Positions 27,292 to 36,960 of a stretch of 64,000 bases of DNA are shown piece by piece. The DNA comes from Verrucomicrobiota bacterium (lineage in GTDB: Bacteria; Verrucomicrobiota; Verrucomicrobiia; Limisphaerales; UBA1319): contig JAKLFB010000009.1 in the NCBI GenBank assembly GCA_022711435.1, positions 96,169 to 160,168 on the forward strand. Reading direction: 5' to 3'. Both the position numbers and the translations under genes were made by a program. Every line of letters begins with the position of its first letter. Positions within the stretch are counted from its first letter, which is position 1. The notes under the pieces were generated by a model. That model saw only the letters and a list, made by a program, of their open reading frames with translations. It searched no databases and was not told where the DNA came from.

Positions 27292-28407
27292 ATGAAATTT
27301 ACCGTCAGCAAGGACCAGCTTATGCGGGGCCTGCAGGCCGTCCAGAACATTGTGGGGTCGCGGACGACGCTGCCGGTGTTGTCCAATGTGCTTTGCCGCG
27401 CCGAAGGGGATCGATTGCAATTCGTCGCCACCGACTTGGACATGACCATCAGCTGCACTGTCGAGGCCAGGATCGAGCGAGCGGGTGCAAGCACGGTGCC
27501 CGTGAAGAAATTCTTTGGCATCATTCGAGAACTTCCTGTGGCTGAGATAGATATCGATGTTAACGATCGCAACGTATTCAGCATCCAGGCGGCTTCGTCC
27601 TATTACAAGATCCACGGTCTTCCGGCCGAGGAGTTTCCCCCATTCCCCACCATTGCCGAGGAGAAAAGGGTCGAGCTTCCCCAGGAGAAGGTGGTTGGAA
27701 TGTTGCGCAAGACCGGCTACGCGACCTCGAGCGACGAGTCGCGCTATGTCCTCAACGGCATTTACTTCTGCGTGCGGGACAGCAAGTTGCTCATGGTGGC
27801 CACCGACGGTCGGCGGCTGGCCCTTGTCGAAGAGGAAATCGAGGTGCCGGCCGAGGTTCACCACGAGTTCATTGTACCCAGCAAGGCAATCGGTGAGCTG
27901 ACCCGGCTCCTGCAGTCATCCGGCTCCCTGGTGATCACGGCATCGGGCAACCAGGCATCGTTCAAGATGCAGGACGAGAAGAACTTGCCAACGATCCTGA
28001 TTTCCAAGCTGATCGAGGGCATCTACCCCAATTACAGGCTGGTGATCCCTTCGGAGTGCAAAGATCGCGTCTCGATGGCCAGGGAGGAACTGCTCCAGGC
28101 GTTGCGCCGGGCCGAGCTCATGACCAGTGACAAGTCCAATTCCGTGAAGCTCAATTTTACCCGGAACAACCTGTCGATCACGGCCAACTCGCCCGAGATC
28201 GGCGAGGGCCGCGAGAGCATCGCGATCAATTATTCGGGCCAGGACTTGTCGATCGCGTTCAATCCGGCTTTCCTGATGGATCCGCTGAAAGTCCTCGAGC
28301 AGGACGAGGTCTTTTTCGAGCTGGTGGACGAGCTCAGCCCGGGCGTGGTCAAGATCAACGGACCTCCGACTTTCCTCTACGTGCTCATGCCTCTGCGGAC
28401 CGTATAA
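27292..28407 (+). CDS. dnaN: DNA polymerase III beta subunit (sliding clamp)
   Basis: 371 residues, normal clamp length. The ring-forming clamp holds the polymerase on DNA. Clear motifs include 'MKFTVSKDQLMRGLQAVQNI', 'TTLPVLSNVLCRAEGD', 'YYKIHGLPAEEFPPFP', 'LVIPSECKDRVSMAREEL' and the C-terminal 'INGPPTFLYVLMPLRTV', matching the usual '..YVVMPMR' end. dnaA and recF are not beside it. It heads a compact run of six plus-strand genes. Confidence 0.97.
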   Translation: MKFTVSKDQLMRGLQAVQNIVGSRTTLPVLSNVLCRAEGDRLQFVATDLDMTISCTVEARIERAGASTVPVKKFFGIIRELPVAEIDIDVNDRNVFSIQAASSYYKIHGLPAEEFPPFPTIAEEKRVELPQEKVVGMLRKTGYATSSDESRYVLNGIYFCVRDSKLLMVATDGRRLALVEEEIEVPAEVHHEFIVPSKAIGELTRLLQSSGSLVITASGNQASFKMQDEKNLPTILISKLIEGIYPNYRLVIPSECKDRVSMAREELLQALRRAELMTSDKSNSVKLNFTRNNLSITANSPEIGEGRESIAINYSGQDLSIAFNPAFLMDPLKVLEQDEVFFELVDELSPGVVKINGPPTFLYVLMPLRTV

Positions 28408-28434
28408 CGCGTCGAGGTTTCGCGGCATCGCTGA

Positions 28435-28947
28435 ATGCCAGACAAAAGCATTTTACGACTCCTTGGCATCGCCGGTTCGGTTCTGCTCCTGGACCAGTTG
28501 ACCAAGCGGATTATCCTTCTGTCGATGTTTTACGGGGAGAGCCACGTCGTCGTGCCCGGGTTCTTCAAGCTGGTTTACCTTGGCAACACGGGCGCGGCGT
28601 GGAGCCTCTTTTACGGGAACAACCACATCCTGGCGGTCGTATCGGTGGGCGCTTGCCTGTTTCTGTTTCTGGCCCGGCGGCATTTTGAGGTGCAGCGCCT
28701 GATGGGACAGGTCTCCCTGGGCCTGATCCTGGGCGGGATCGCCGGGAATCTTATCGACCGGATCCGGCTGGGCCATGTGGTGGATTTCCTTTATTTCTTC
28801 ATCGAGCGCCGCGGAGGATCGGAGCTGGGTTTCCCTGCGTTCAATGTCGCCGACATGGCCATATGCAGCGGTGTCGGGCTCGTGCTCTTGATTGCCCGAT
28901 CTCATGCGCAAACGGCAAGCGGCGCGGCGCGGCAAAGAGGTCCATGA
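28435..28947 (+). CDS. lspA: Lipoprotein signal peptidase (signal peptidase II)
   Basis: 170 residues with four membrane segments. The enzyme cuts prolipoproteins before the lipid-modified cysteine. The catalytic aspartates lie in 'GNLIDRIRLGHVVDFL' and 'FNVADMAICSG', and 'LGNTGAAWSLF' is another family motif. Several lipoproteins are encoded in the window, e.g. the SGNH hydrolase. The stop overlaps the miaA start (ATGA at 28944). Confidence 0.95.
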   Translation: MPDKSILRLLGIAGSVLLLDQLTKRIILLSMFYGESHVVVPGFFKLVYLGNTGAAWSLFYGNNHILAVVSVGACLFLFLARRHFEVQRLMGQVSLGLILGGIAGNLIDRIRLGHVVDFLYFFIERRGGSELGFPAFNVADMAICSGVGLVLLIARSHAQTASGAARQRGP

Positions 28948-30086
28948 ACCCCCCCTCCCAGGCGGGGACGCCGCACCTCATGAGCGCGGAGGCTGCAGGC
29001 AAGGCCTCCAGCCACCTCGCCACCCCTTGCGCCCCTTGCTCTGCCCCGCCTGCTGCCGATCCGCGCAGCAGCCAGCCTCGCGACAGCGAGTTCGATTCCG
29101 CAGGATGCGCTTTTCTCGGCGGGCCGACCGCATCGGGCAAGAGCGAGATCGCCTTGCTCTTTGCGGAGCAGACGGGCGCCGAGATTGTAACCGTCGATTC
29201 CATGCAGGTGTATCGCGGGCTCGACGTCGGGACCGACAAACCTTCGGCCGAGGTGCGCACCCGTGTGGCGCACCACCTGATCGATGTGTTCGATTTCCAG
29301 ACCCCGTTTAGCGCCAACGATTTCCGAAGGCTGGCCATCGAAGCCATCCAGGCCATACGCAGCCGCGGCCGAATCCCGCTATTGGCGGGCGGGACTGGTT
29401 TGTACTTCAAGGCACTCATCGAAGGTTTGGGGGCTGCTCCAGGCGCCAGTCCCGAGCTGCGCCGCGACCTGGAAAGGCAGCCGATCGATCGGCTGCTCGA
29501 GGAGCTGCAGGCTCGGGACCCGGAGACTTATGGAAAAATCGACCGGCGCAATCCACGCCGGATCATTCGGGCGGTCGAGGTGATCCGGATGACGGGCCGT
29601 CCATTCAGCGCCCAGAGATCGGCCTGGGTGCGGGGCGGGCCGGGCCGGAAAGCCGAAGCGTGCTGGTTCAGAGTGATCGCGCGGAAGCCCGAGGATCTGA
29701 AGAAGCGTATTGATGAGCGGGTCGACCGTATGTTTCGGGAGGGGCTGATTGAAGAGACGGAGAGGAGGCTGGCCGAAGGATTGAGGGGCAACCCGACGGC
29801 GATGCAGGCGATCGGCTACCGGCAGGTGGTCGAATACCTGGATGGCCAGCGGTCTCTGGCCGAGACGGTTCGGCGGATCAAGACACGCACCTGGCAGTAT
29901 GCGCGGAGGCAATTGACGTGGTTCAGGCGGCAGGCCCCGGCCGCCCGGTGGCGCCGCGTCGAGCCGGGCGAATCCGCCGGCGCGGTGGCCGCCGACCTGG
30001 CGCGCGACTACCGCGATTTCATGGCACGAAAATCGCTGGATCTGGATTGTTCCCATATTTGTGAAAGCCTTGGCACTGCATCCTGA
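28944..30086 (+). CDS. miaA: tRNA dimethylallyltransferase
   Basis: 380 residues from the ATG at 28944; an internal ATG at 28980 is a possible alternative because the first 50 residues are low-complexity and not part of the family. The enzyme adds an isopentenyl group to A37 of tRNAs reading UNN codons. The P-loop is 'FLGGPTASGKSEIA', followed by 'IVTVDSMQVYRGLDVGTDKP', 'LLAGGTGLYFKAL' and 'NPTAMQAIGYRQVVEYL'. Its 3' end overlaps hflX by 26 bases. Confidence 0.95.
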   Translation: MNPPSQAGTPHLMSAEAAGKASSHLATPCAPCSAPPAADPRSSQPRDSEFDSAGCAFLGGPTASGKSEIALLFAEQTGAEIVTVDSMQVYRGLDVGTDKPSAEVRTRVAHHLIDVFDFQTPFSANDFRRLAIEAIQAIRSRGRIPLLAGGTGLYFKALIEGLGAAPGASPELRRDLERQPIDRLLEELQARDPETYGKIDRRNPRRIIRAVEVIRMTGRPFSAQRSAWVRGGPGRKAEACWFRVIARKPEDLKKRIDERVDRMFREGLIEETERRLAEGLRGNPTAMQAIGYRQVVEYLDGQRSLAETVRRIKTRTWQYARRQLTWFRRQAPAARWRRVEPGESAGAVAADLARDYRDFMARKSLDLDCSHICESLGTAS

Positions 30087-31347
30087 GCGGGAGATCGAGA
30101 AGGTCTTCCTGGCGGGTCTGGAGACGCGCGAGCGGGCGAGCTGGGATCTTCGGGACTCGATGGACGAGCTGGCGCAGCTCGCGGCGACCGCAGGCGGCCG
30201 CGTCGTGGGCCAAGGGATTCAGAAGCTCGATCGTCCGGTCGCGGCCACCTTCTTTGGATCCGGCAAAGCCGCCGAGTGGGCGCTGCATTGCGAGGAGCTC
30301 GGCGCCGACACCATCATTGTCGATGACGATCTCTCCGCCGCGCAAAGCCGCAATCTCGAGCGCGTGTTCCAGCGGAAGGTGCTGGATCGGACGTCGCTGA
30401 TCCTGGACATCTTCGCGCAGCGGGCGCGGACGCGCGAAGGCAAGCTCCAGGTCGAGCTGGCCATCCTCGAGCATCTGCTCCCGCGGCTGACTCGGTACTG
30501 GGAGCATCTCTCCCGCCAGAAAGGCGGCATCGGCATGCGCGGCGGCGAGGGGGAGACGCAGCTCGAGGCCGATCGCCGCAAGGTGCAGGAGCGGATCGTG
30601 CGGATCGGCAAGGAGCTCGAGCAGGTGCGGCGGCAGCGCGGGACCCAGCGGCAAGGCAGGCGGCGGCATCAATGGCCGCTGGCCTCCCTCGTGGGATACA
30701 CCAACGCCGGCAAGTCCACCCTCTTCAACTCGCTCACCGGCGCCGGAGTGCTGGTCGAGGACAAGCTCTTCGCGACGCTGGATCCGACCATTCGCCGCCT
30801 GGTCCTGCCGACGCGCCAGAGCGTCCTGCTGTCCGACACCGTCGGGTTTATCCGCAACCTCCCGCACCGGCTGGTCGAGGCCTTCAAAGCCACGCTCGAG
30901 GAGGTGGTCCAGGCGGATCTGCTGCTGCACGTGGTCGATGCCAGCAACCCGCGCGTCGAGGACCAGATCCGCGCCGTCCACGACGTGCTCGAGGAGATCG
31001 GCGCGGGCGGCAAGCCGACCCTCACCGTGCTGAACAAGGTGGATCGGTTCAGCGACCGCGCCGCCATCGAGAACATGCTGGATCGATGCCCGCGCGCGGT
31101 GGCGGTGTCGGCGCGCACGGGCGAGGGGTTCGATGCCCTGAGGGCTGAGATCGGGGGGCTGCTGCGGCCCATCCGGCGGTGGATCGACCTGGAGATCCCG
31201 CACGAGGCTTCGGGCGTGATCGCCCAGCTCCATGCCTCGGGCGAGGTGATCGCCGCCGATTACTCCGGCCCGCGCGCCCGGCTCCAGGCGCGCGTCCCGC
31301 CGCATCTGGTCTGGCAGTTCGAGCCGTTCATCGTGGGGGCCTCATGA
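30061..31347 (+). CDS. hflX: Ribosome-associated GTPase HflX
   Basis: 428 residues, GTG start. HflX binds the large ribosomal subunit and can split stalled ribosomes under stress. The N-terminal HflX domain ('GTQRQGRRRHQ', 'GGIGMRGGEGETQLEADRR') is followed by the G domain: G1 'GYTNAGKST', G3 'DTVGF', G4 'NKVD', G5-like 'VSARTG'. The miaA-hflX order is also found in proteobacteria. The stop overlaps the radC start by four bases. Confidence 0.95.
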   Translation: MKALALHPEREIEKVFLAGLETRERASWDLRDSMDELAQLAATAGGRVVGQGIQKLDRPVAATFFGSGKAAEWALHCEELGADTIIVDDDLSAAQSRNLERVFQRKVLDRTSLILDIFAQRARTREGKLQVELAILEHLLPRLTRYWEHLSRQKGGIGMRGGEGETQLEADRRKVQERIVRIGKELEQVRRQRGTQRQGRRRHQWPLASLVGYTNAGKSTLFNSLTGAGVLVEDKLFATLDPTIRRLVLPTRQSVLLSDTVGFIRNLPHRLVEAFKATLEEVVQADLLLHVVDASNPRVEDQIRAVHDVLEEIGAGGKPTLTVLNKVDRFSDRAAIENMLDRCPRAVAVSARTGEGFDALRAEIGGLLRPIRRWIDLEIPHEASGVIAQLHASGEVIAADYSGPRARLQARVPPHLVWQFEPFIVGAS

Positions 31348-32117
31348 ACCCGGCTGCGATCCCATCGGCGCCGCGTCCCGCGGATGGGCCGTGCGCGTCT
31401 CCGGGCGAGCCGGGCGCGCCCCGGATGAAAGACATGCCGGCTGCGGAGCGGCCCCGCGAGCGGCTGGCCCGCCATGGCGCCGACCGTCTGAGCAACGCCG
31501 AGCTGCTGGCGATCCTTCTGCGAACCGGCACGGCGGGCGCCTCGGCGCTGGATGTGGCGCAGGTGCTGCTGAGCCGGTTCCAGTCGCTCGACGGGCTTGC
31601 GCGGGCCCCGCTCAGCGAGCTCGGATCGGTGCGGGGCGTCGGGCGCGACAAGGCCGTCGCATTGAAAAGCGCCTTCACGCTGGCGCTGCGCCTCGCCGAG
31701 GAGACCCGCGAGACCGCCCCCGTGCTCGATACTCCCGCCCGCGTCGCCGACCTGCTCCGGGAGGCCAACCGGCAATACGAGGTCGAGCATTTCCAGGTCG
31801 TTTTCCTCAACACCCGCCGCCAGCTGATCCGCGTCGCCTCGATCTCGCAGGGCACGCTCGACACCCTTCTGGTCCATCCGCGCGAGGTGTTCAAGGCTGC
31901 CATCCACGCCAGCGCATCCGCCCTCGTTCTGGTCCACAATCACCCCAGCGGGGACCCCGCCCCTTCCGAGGCGGACATCCAGGTGACTCGGGATTTGATC
32001 CGGGCCGGACAGCTGCTAAAAATCGAGGTGCTGGATCACGTCATCCTCGGCCGGCGGGCGCCGGATCGGCCGGTGGATTACGTGTCGCTGCGCGAGCTGG
32101 GCTATTTTTACACATGA
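31344..32117 (+). CDS. radC: RadC-family JAB/MPN-domain protein
   Basis: 257 residues from the ATG at 31344. A helix-hairpin-helix stretch ('LGSVRGVGRDKAVAL') precedes the JAMM metal-binding motif 'LVLVHNHPSGDPAPSEAD'. Despite the name, a DNA-repair role is not established; RadC proteins are common on mobile DNA. Here it lies in a housekeeping run, with ATGA overlaps on both sides (hflX and lpxA). A 51-bp copy of its 3' part, with three mismatches, occurs at 36889-36939. Confidence 0.93.
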   Translation: MNPAAIPSAPRPADGPCASPGEPGAPRMKDMPAAERPRERLARHGADRLSNAELLAILLRTGTAGASALDVAQVLLSRFQSLDGLARAPLSELGSVRGVGRDKAVALKSAFTLALRLAEETRETAPVLDTPARVADLLREANRQYEVEHFQVVFLNTRRQLIRVASISQGTLDTLLVHPREVFKAAIHASASALVLVHNHPSGDPAPSEADIQVTRDLIRAGQLLKIEVLDHVILGRRAPDRPVDYVSLRELGYFYT

Positions 32118-32986
32118 AAACGAGCGAGCCGGCCGGTTCGGATGTCGCAAGAGGGGCCGAAGGCCCGTGCATACACCCGACGGCCATCGTGGGTCCCGAG
32201 GCCGAGCTGGACTCGGCGGTCGAGGTGGGCCCGTACGCGGTCATCCAGGGCCGTGTTCGGCTCGGCCCCAACTGCCGGGTGGGACCCTACGTGCATCTGA
32301 CCGGGTGCGTCCTGGCCGGGGCGGGCAACGTGTTTCACACGGGCGCGGTGATCGGGGATGCGCCGCAGGATCTCAAATACAAAGGCCAGCCCACGCGGGT
32401 TGTCATTGGCGACTCGAACTGCTTTCGCGAACACGTCACCGTCCACCGATCCAATCGGGAGGAGGAGGATACCGTGATTGGCGACCACAACTTCCTGATG
32501 GCGCACAGCCACGTCGGGCACAACGCGCGGGTGGGCCATCATGTCATCCTGGCCAATGGCGCCCTCCTGGGCGGGCACACCGTCATTCAGGATCGGGCGT
32601 TCATCTCGGGCAACTGCCTGGTGCACCAGTTCGCCCGGGTGGGCACGCTCGCCATCATGCAGGGGGGCGCCGCCATCAGCCAGGATCTGCCGCCGTTCTG
32701 CATCGCCCGCGGTCATAATCACATTGGCGGACTCAATGTGATCGGGCTGCGCCGCGCCGGGTTCTCCGCAGCGCAGCGCAGCCAGCTGCGCCTGCTCTAC
32801 CAGGAGCTCTTCCGGTCCGGGCGCAACCTGCGGGCCGCTGTCGAGGACGCCCGCCATCGGTATTCCGGGGAGCCGGCAAGCATCCTCCTGGATTTCGTTG
32901 CGCAGGCCCGCCGCGGGATCTGCCGCCACAAAGGGTCCCGATGGGATCCGCAGGAGCGCCTGGCCGGCGATGCCCCGGCCGAATAG
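32114..32986 (+). CDS. lpxA: UDP-N-acetylglucosamine acyltransferase
   Basis: 290 residues from the ATG at 32114. LpxA transfers the first acyl chain in lipid A synthesis, which implies an outer membrane with lipopolysaccharide. The left-handed beta-helix hexapeptide repeats are clear ('IHPTAIVGPEAELDSAVEVG'), with the catalytic histidine in 'FLMAHSHVGHN' and 'GGLNVIGLRRAGFS' in the helical C terminus. Other lpx genes are not adjacent; in most gram-negatives lpxA sits with lpxD/fabZ, so this placement is unusual. Confidence 0.93.
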   Translation: MKTSEPAGSDVARGAEGPCIHPTAIVGPEAELDSAVEVGPYAVIQGRVRLGPNCRVGPYVHLTGCVLAGAGNVFHTGAVIGDAPQDLKYKGQPTRVVIGDSNCFREHVTVHRSNREEEDTVIGDHNFLMAHSHVGHNARVGHHVILANGALLGGHTVIQDRAFISGNCLVHQFARVGTLAIMQGGAAISQDLPPFCIARGHNHIGGLNVIGLRRAGFSAAQRSQLRLLYQELFRSGRNLRAAVEDARHRYSGEPASILLDFVAQARRGICRHKGSRWDPQERLAGDAPAE

Positions 32987-33065
32987 GTCTCGTCGCGAGG
33001 CGCGCCCTCTTGCGAGGTCTGCTCTGAAGCCCTCGTGAGATCCACCGATGGACTCGTCCGGCCGA

Positions 33066-36032
33066 TTACAGCGATAGCCGGAAGAAGCGCTGCGGCTCGG
33101 GCCCAATCGCGTTGGTGTGGGGGCTGGTTGCGCCGGAGACCGGCACATAGGCTCCGAGGACATTGGTCGCCGTCTGCAGTGTGAAGTGGGGGGTATCCCA
33201 ACGGAGGATCACGTCTGCGCCGCTGCGCTCGACTCCCAGAACGGGTCGGCTGATCAGCGGATACAACTGGGACTGGGGCACGGGCTGCTTCGGGATGCCG
33301 GTGGCGGACCAGCTCAGCTTCGCCACGGCGCCGCCGGTCTTTTCGTAGTATTCGAGCACGAGGTCGCTCTTGGCATTCGGGAGCGCCAGCGTGCCGCTCC
33401 ACTCGGTGGGGGATTGCGGGATCCATTGATTGATCACCAACTGTCCGCCCACCCACAGCCGCACACCGTCGTCGGTGGTGGTGTAGAACGTGTAGGTGCC
33501 GGCTCCGAGCGGCTCGATCTGGCCCGACCAGCGCGCCGCAAAGTAGTTCGTCGCGACCGGCGAGCCGGGCGCGCCCTCGAGCCAGTCGAAGTTGATCGCC
33601 GGGTCCACGCGGCTCAAGGCCGGCGCGCCGTCAAACGGGCTGGGAGGCGCGTCCTCGGTGTACTCGGGGTTGTTGTAGTAGCTGCCGCTCAAGCCGGCGC
33701 CGGCGCCCGGCACGACGCCTGGGGCGAGCACGTCCAGCACAGCCACGACGCTGGTGACCGATCCGTACATATTCGCCACCACCACGTCATAAAAGCCGCT
33801 GTTGGCGATCTGCGCGTTCGGCACGGAAAGCGCCGCGCTCGTCTGGCCCGGCAGGTCCAGCCCATTGAAACGCCACTGGTAGCTCAACGGATATCCGATC
33901 TCGACATGGCCGTCAGCTCCCACCTGGAAATTCCCGGTTTCGCCAACATGCACGACCGTGCGGACCGGCTGGTTCGTGACGGCGGGAACGGGATCCAACA
34001 CCGTGAGGGTGACCTCGGCGCTGGCGCTTGGCCCATAGGGATTGGACGCGACCACGTCATAAGGGCCGGCGTCCCACGATTGCGCGTTGCGAATGGTGAG
34101 CGTCGCGTTGGTCGCATCGAAGATGTCTCCGCCATAGAAACGCCATTGGTAGGTCACGGGATATCCGCTCGGCACATTGCCGCTGGCGGCGGCGCTGAAG
34201 GTCGCGTCCTGGGTGAGGTACACCGTCAGGGAAACGGGCTGGTTGGTGATGGTGGGGACCGGCGACAGCACGGTGAGGACGGCGCTGCGTTCGGTGGGGC
34301 AGGTGCCATCGTGGACCTTCACCGTATACACTCCGGCATCCGCGGCCGTTGCATGGACGACGGCATAGGCGCTGGCCGTGGCGCCGGGCAGGTCGAAGCC
34401 GTTGAGGCTCCATTGATAAGTGAAGGCCCCAGGCCCGGTCGGGACGACCGAGAAGGTGGCGTCTTGAGTCTCGAACACGCGCTGGTTCTCCACGGTGCCG
34501 ACATTGACGAAATGGCCCTGGGTCTGTCCCACCGGCAGCAGCAACACATCGAACGAGATGGGCTGGCGCAGGTCCACGATCGGGAATGGCTTTCCCTGGC
34601 CCTGGAATGTCGCCCGCAGCCAATCCTGGTTGGAATCGTCTTTGAATTGCCAGCTCATGAACAGGCAACGGTTGCCGGACGCCACATTGGTGCTGACGAC
34701 CACGCACTCGTCGGGCGAGACGGCTCCTGGCGGGGGGGCGAGCAGGTACGGCGTCGGGGCGGTGCTGGTGCTGCCGGACTGGCTCGGCTTGGTGATCAGC
34801 ACGGCGGTCTCGCCGTTGGCATAGCTCTCGAAATCCTCGATGAGGTTGGTGCCGTTCATGAAGTTGTCGATGTAGATCGAAAAGGGTCCGGAGTCCTGCG
34901 TGTCCTGGACACAGAACGCGATGGCGTCCAGGACGGCCCAGTCATTGCTCAGCCAGGAATTGCCATAGGCGCCCGACCATCCGAAGAGGGGGTCGCTGGC
35001 CCGGTCGAAGGAGATGTGCTGCCAGCAGGTGCTCGGCGTCAGCGCCAGACCTCCCGTGGGTGCCACCCCGAAGGCGCCATCAACGGTGCCATCCGCTTTG
35101 AGGAAAACCAGATGGCTGCCCAGCGGAGCGCTGCCGCTGGCGCCGATGACGTGGTTCGTGGGGGCAGTATCGGCGATGCTCAGTGACAGACGAAGCTGAG
35201 GATTCGCGCCGCCGCCCACAAAGGGCCCGGTCGTCACTTTACAGCTCTCGATGCCGTCCTTCCACTGGGTCGCGACAATCACCTGGCGTTTGACCAGCGG
35301 CACCGTCGGCACCACATTCACCCCCTCGATCACGCCGGCCGCCAGTTCCCCGAGCTGCGTGTAGGCGCTGCCGTCGAACGCATAAACGGTGACTTTCTGG
35401 GCGTTGCTGTTCACGGCGGGGACGTTGACAAAGGTCTGCCCGGCTGCCAGCGGCCCGTTGACGGTCGTCAATTGGGGCAGGCCCATCAGGCAGACATCGT
35501 TGGTGTTCACAAAACGAAACGCGTCCGCATAGGTGCGACTGGTTGCGCCCGAGAGATGGGAGAAGGTGATCGTCGGCTGAGTCACGCCCGGATTCAGGTC
35601 GATCGTCCCGATCCGGAACCATTCGTTAACACCATTGGTCCGCTGGAACCCCGTCGTGGTCTCCGGCAGACCGCCGCCGCCCTCGGTGGCAATGCTGACC
35701 ACGATGTCCGCCGAAATGCTCGAGGCGGTGGCGTGGGTCACTTCAACGTAATAGTGGCCGCCCGCTTCCCCCAGCGTCGGCTGGATGCTGAATGAGCTGG
35801 CCTGTGTTGCATACCTTGATCCGGGCCGCCCGCCGTCCAAGCCTGCCGCGCTGCTCTTGATGCTGGAGTTGCCCCAGTTGCCGTACAGTTCGCAGTAGGG
35901 CGGGCATGAGTTTTGGCCCGACTTCAGACGGGTCTCGACGATCACAACATCCGCCCTCGCCAACGACAGCCCGGCGGCCACCAAGCCGAAGATGGGGAGC
36001 AGACATGATCCGAAGAAATTCGACGTTTTCAT
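33066..36032 (-). CDS. Exported PA14 and Ig-like domain surface protein
   Basis: 988 residues from the ATG at 36032, which gives a signal peptide ('FFGSCLLPIFGLVAAGLSLA'). The N-terminal 130 residues are a beta domain starting 'VVIVETRLKSGQNS'; a jelly-roll-like middle follows. Three Ig-like domains (about 505-770) each carry 'FTYQWSLNGFDLPGATAS', 'VTYQWRFYGGDIFDAT' or 'LSYQWRFNGLDLPGQTSA'. A PA14 domain (about 785-920) has 'FAARWSGQIEPLGAGTYTF' and 'TTDDGVRLWVGGQLV'. The end 'QRFFRLSL' matches the other surface proteins here. It probably binds glycans or substrate at the cell surface. Confidence 0.8.
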   Translation of the reverse strand: MKTSNFFGSCLLPIFGLVAAGLSLARADVVIVETRLKSGQNSCPPYCELYGNWGNSSIKSSAAGLDGGRPGSRYATQASSFSIQPTLGEAGGHYYVEVTHATASSISADIVVSIATEGGGGLPETTTGFQRTNGVNEWFRIGTIDLNPGVTQPTITFSHLSGATSRTYADAFRFVNTNDVCLMGLPQLTTVNGPLAAGQTFVNVPAVNSNAQKVTVYAFDGSAYTQLGELAAGVIEGVNVVPTVPLVKRQVIVATQWKDGIESCKVTTGPFVGGGANPQLRLSLSIADTAPTNHVIGASGSAPLGSHLVFLKADGTVDGAFGVAPTGGLALTPSTCWQHISFDRASDPLFGWSGAYGNSWLSNDWAVLDAIAFCVQDTQDSGPFSIYIDNFMNGTNLIEDFESYANGETAVLITKPSQSGSTSTAPTPYLLAPPPGAVSPDECVVVSTNVASGNRCLFMSWQFKDDSNQDWLRATFQGQGKPFPIVDLRQPISFDVLLLPVGQTQGHFVNVGTVENQRVFETQDATFSVVPTGPGAFTYQWSLNGFDLPGATASAYAVVHATAADAGVYTVKVHDGTCPTERSAVLTVLSPVPTITNQPVSLTVYLTQDATFSAAASGNVPSGYPVTYQWRFYGGDIFDATNATLTIRNAQSWDAGPYDVVASNPYGPSASAEVTLTVLDPVPAVTNQPVRTVVHVGETGNFQVGADGHVEIGYPLSYQWRFNGLDLPGQTSAALSVPNAQIANSGFYDVVVANMYGSVTSVVAVLDVLAPGVVPGAGAGLSGSYYNNPEYTEDAPPSPFDGAPALSRVDPAINFDWLEGAPGSPVATNYFAARWSGQIEPLGAGTYTFYTTTDDGVRLWVGGQLVINQWIPQSPTEWSGTLALPNAKSDLVLEYYEKTGGAVAKLSWSATGIPKQPVPQSQLYPLISRPVLGVERSGADVILRWDTPHFTLQTATNVLGAYVPVSGATSPHTNAIGPEPQRFFRLSL

Positions 36033-36212
36033 AGATCTTGGTGTTTCCGTTTTCTGGCTCGCCCGGCCGGGGCGCTGCCGGCTTCCCTTGTCCGCGACCC
36101 AGTCCATCTCCCGCTCACACCCAAACCATTGGGCCGCCTTTCCTGGCGGCTTTGGGAGAATCGGATGAAAGCGGCTTGTATGCATCTCACAGAGCGACGG
36201 CCTGCCGAGGAG

Positions 36213-36674
36213 TCAATTGTGAAACATCGCCCGCCAGAACCAGGAAGTCAACGTCTTTCCAAGCGCCACGTACCGCGGTACCGCGGAGGGCGCAAGACAA
36301 TTTTCATCCCCTTGCCAAAACAAAACCACCTCGGGCCGAAACCGGGAAAGCTTATGCGTGGCGCGCGTGATCCGGAAGCCGGTCACCGCCCAATTCATGA
36401 TGTAGCTGCTGTATTTCTGCAGCCGCCACTCGAAAAGCGGCGCGTTCGTGCGGTCCAAAGGACAGCGATAGACCGGATAATTCCGCAGGGTCCTCCAAAG
36501 CAATCCTGTGTGCAAGTTGGTCAGCGGCTTCGTAAAGGGCGGCCGGCACAGCCAGCCGGCAACCGTCACATCGAAGTCTGCGTTGGGGTGCGGCAGATAA
36601 TCGCTATTCTCTTGCACGTAGAATAAGGTCGCCAGCGCAATCTGCCGGACATTGCTCAGGCAAACCAGCCGCGC
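36213..36674 (-). pseudogene. Truncated duplicate of the pseudopilin gene at 39336-40040
   Basis: 36301-36674 copies 39553-39926 almost exactly, in the same orientation, covering the middle of the pseudopilin ('LVCLSNVRQIALATLFY' to 'FWQGDE'). The prepilin motif and the C-terminal part are missing: at the 5' side the copy breaks into an ISAs1-type transposase fragment, and at the 3' side the frame continues into unrelated codons. It is not expected to yield a working protein. Confidence 0.85.
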
Positions 36675-36808
36675 AGGACCTTGCCATCGACGGCCAACCG
36701 AGCCAGGGCACCCACCTCCCGCTCCGCCAGCCACTCCCCCACGATCGTGGCCACACGGCTAGCGTCGAGCCGGTTGAGCACTCGCTGGAAGGTCGAATCA
36801 CTCGGCGG
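36665..36808 (-). pseudogene. ISAs1-family transposase fragment
   Basis: Read on the minus strand, about 48 codons give 'PPSDSTFQRVLNRLD', 'VGEWLAEREVGALARL' and 'AVDGKVLRG', matching the region before and at the first catalytic Asp of ISAs1/H-repeat transposases. The fragment runs directly into the pseudopilin duplicate at about 36670. The intact element at 54448 has a different sequence in this region ('VVLDGKALRGS'). Confidence 0.65.
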
Positions 36809-36888
36809 ATATTAGTGAGCAGTGGTTTCTCATCCCATCCGTGCGGCCAGCTTGTCTTTCAACTCCAGATGAATCAGCCGTGCTATTC

Positions 36889-36939
36889 ACATCCAGGTGA
36901 CTCGGGCATTGATCCGGGCCGGACAGCTGGTAAAAATCG
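36889..36939 (+). repeat. 51-bp radC-derived fragment
   Basis: The segment matches radC 31975-32025 with about three mismatches, in the same orientation, and still reads 'IQVTRALIRAGQLVKI' against 'IQVTRDLIRAGQLLKI'. It lies 22 bases upstream of the lipoprotein gene at 36961. It is a relic of a duplication or of another radC once present here. Confidence 0.6.
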
Positions 36940-36960
36940 GTCAGTTTCGTGAAATTCGCT

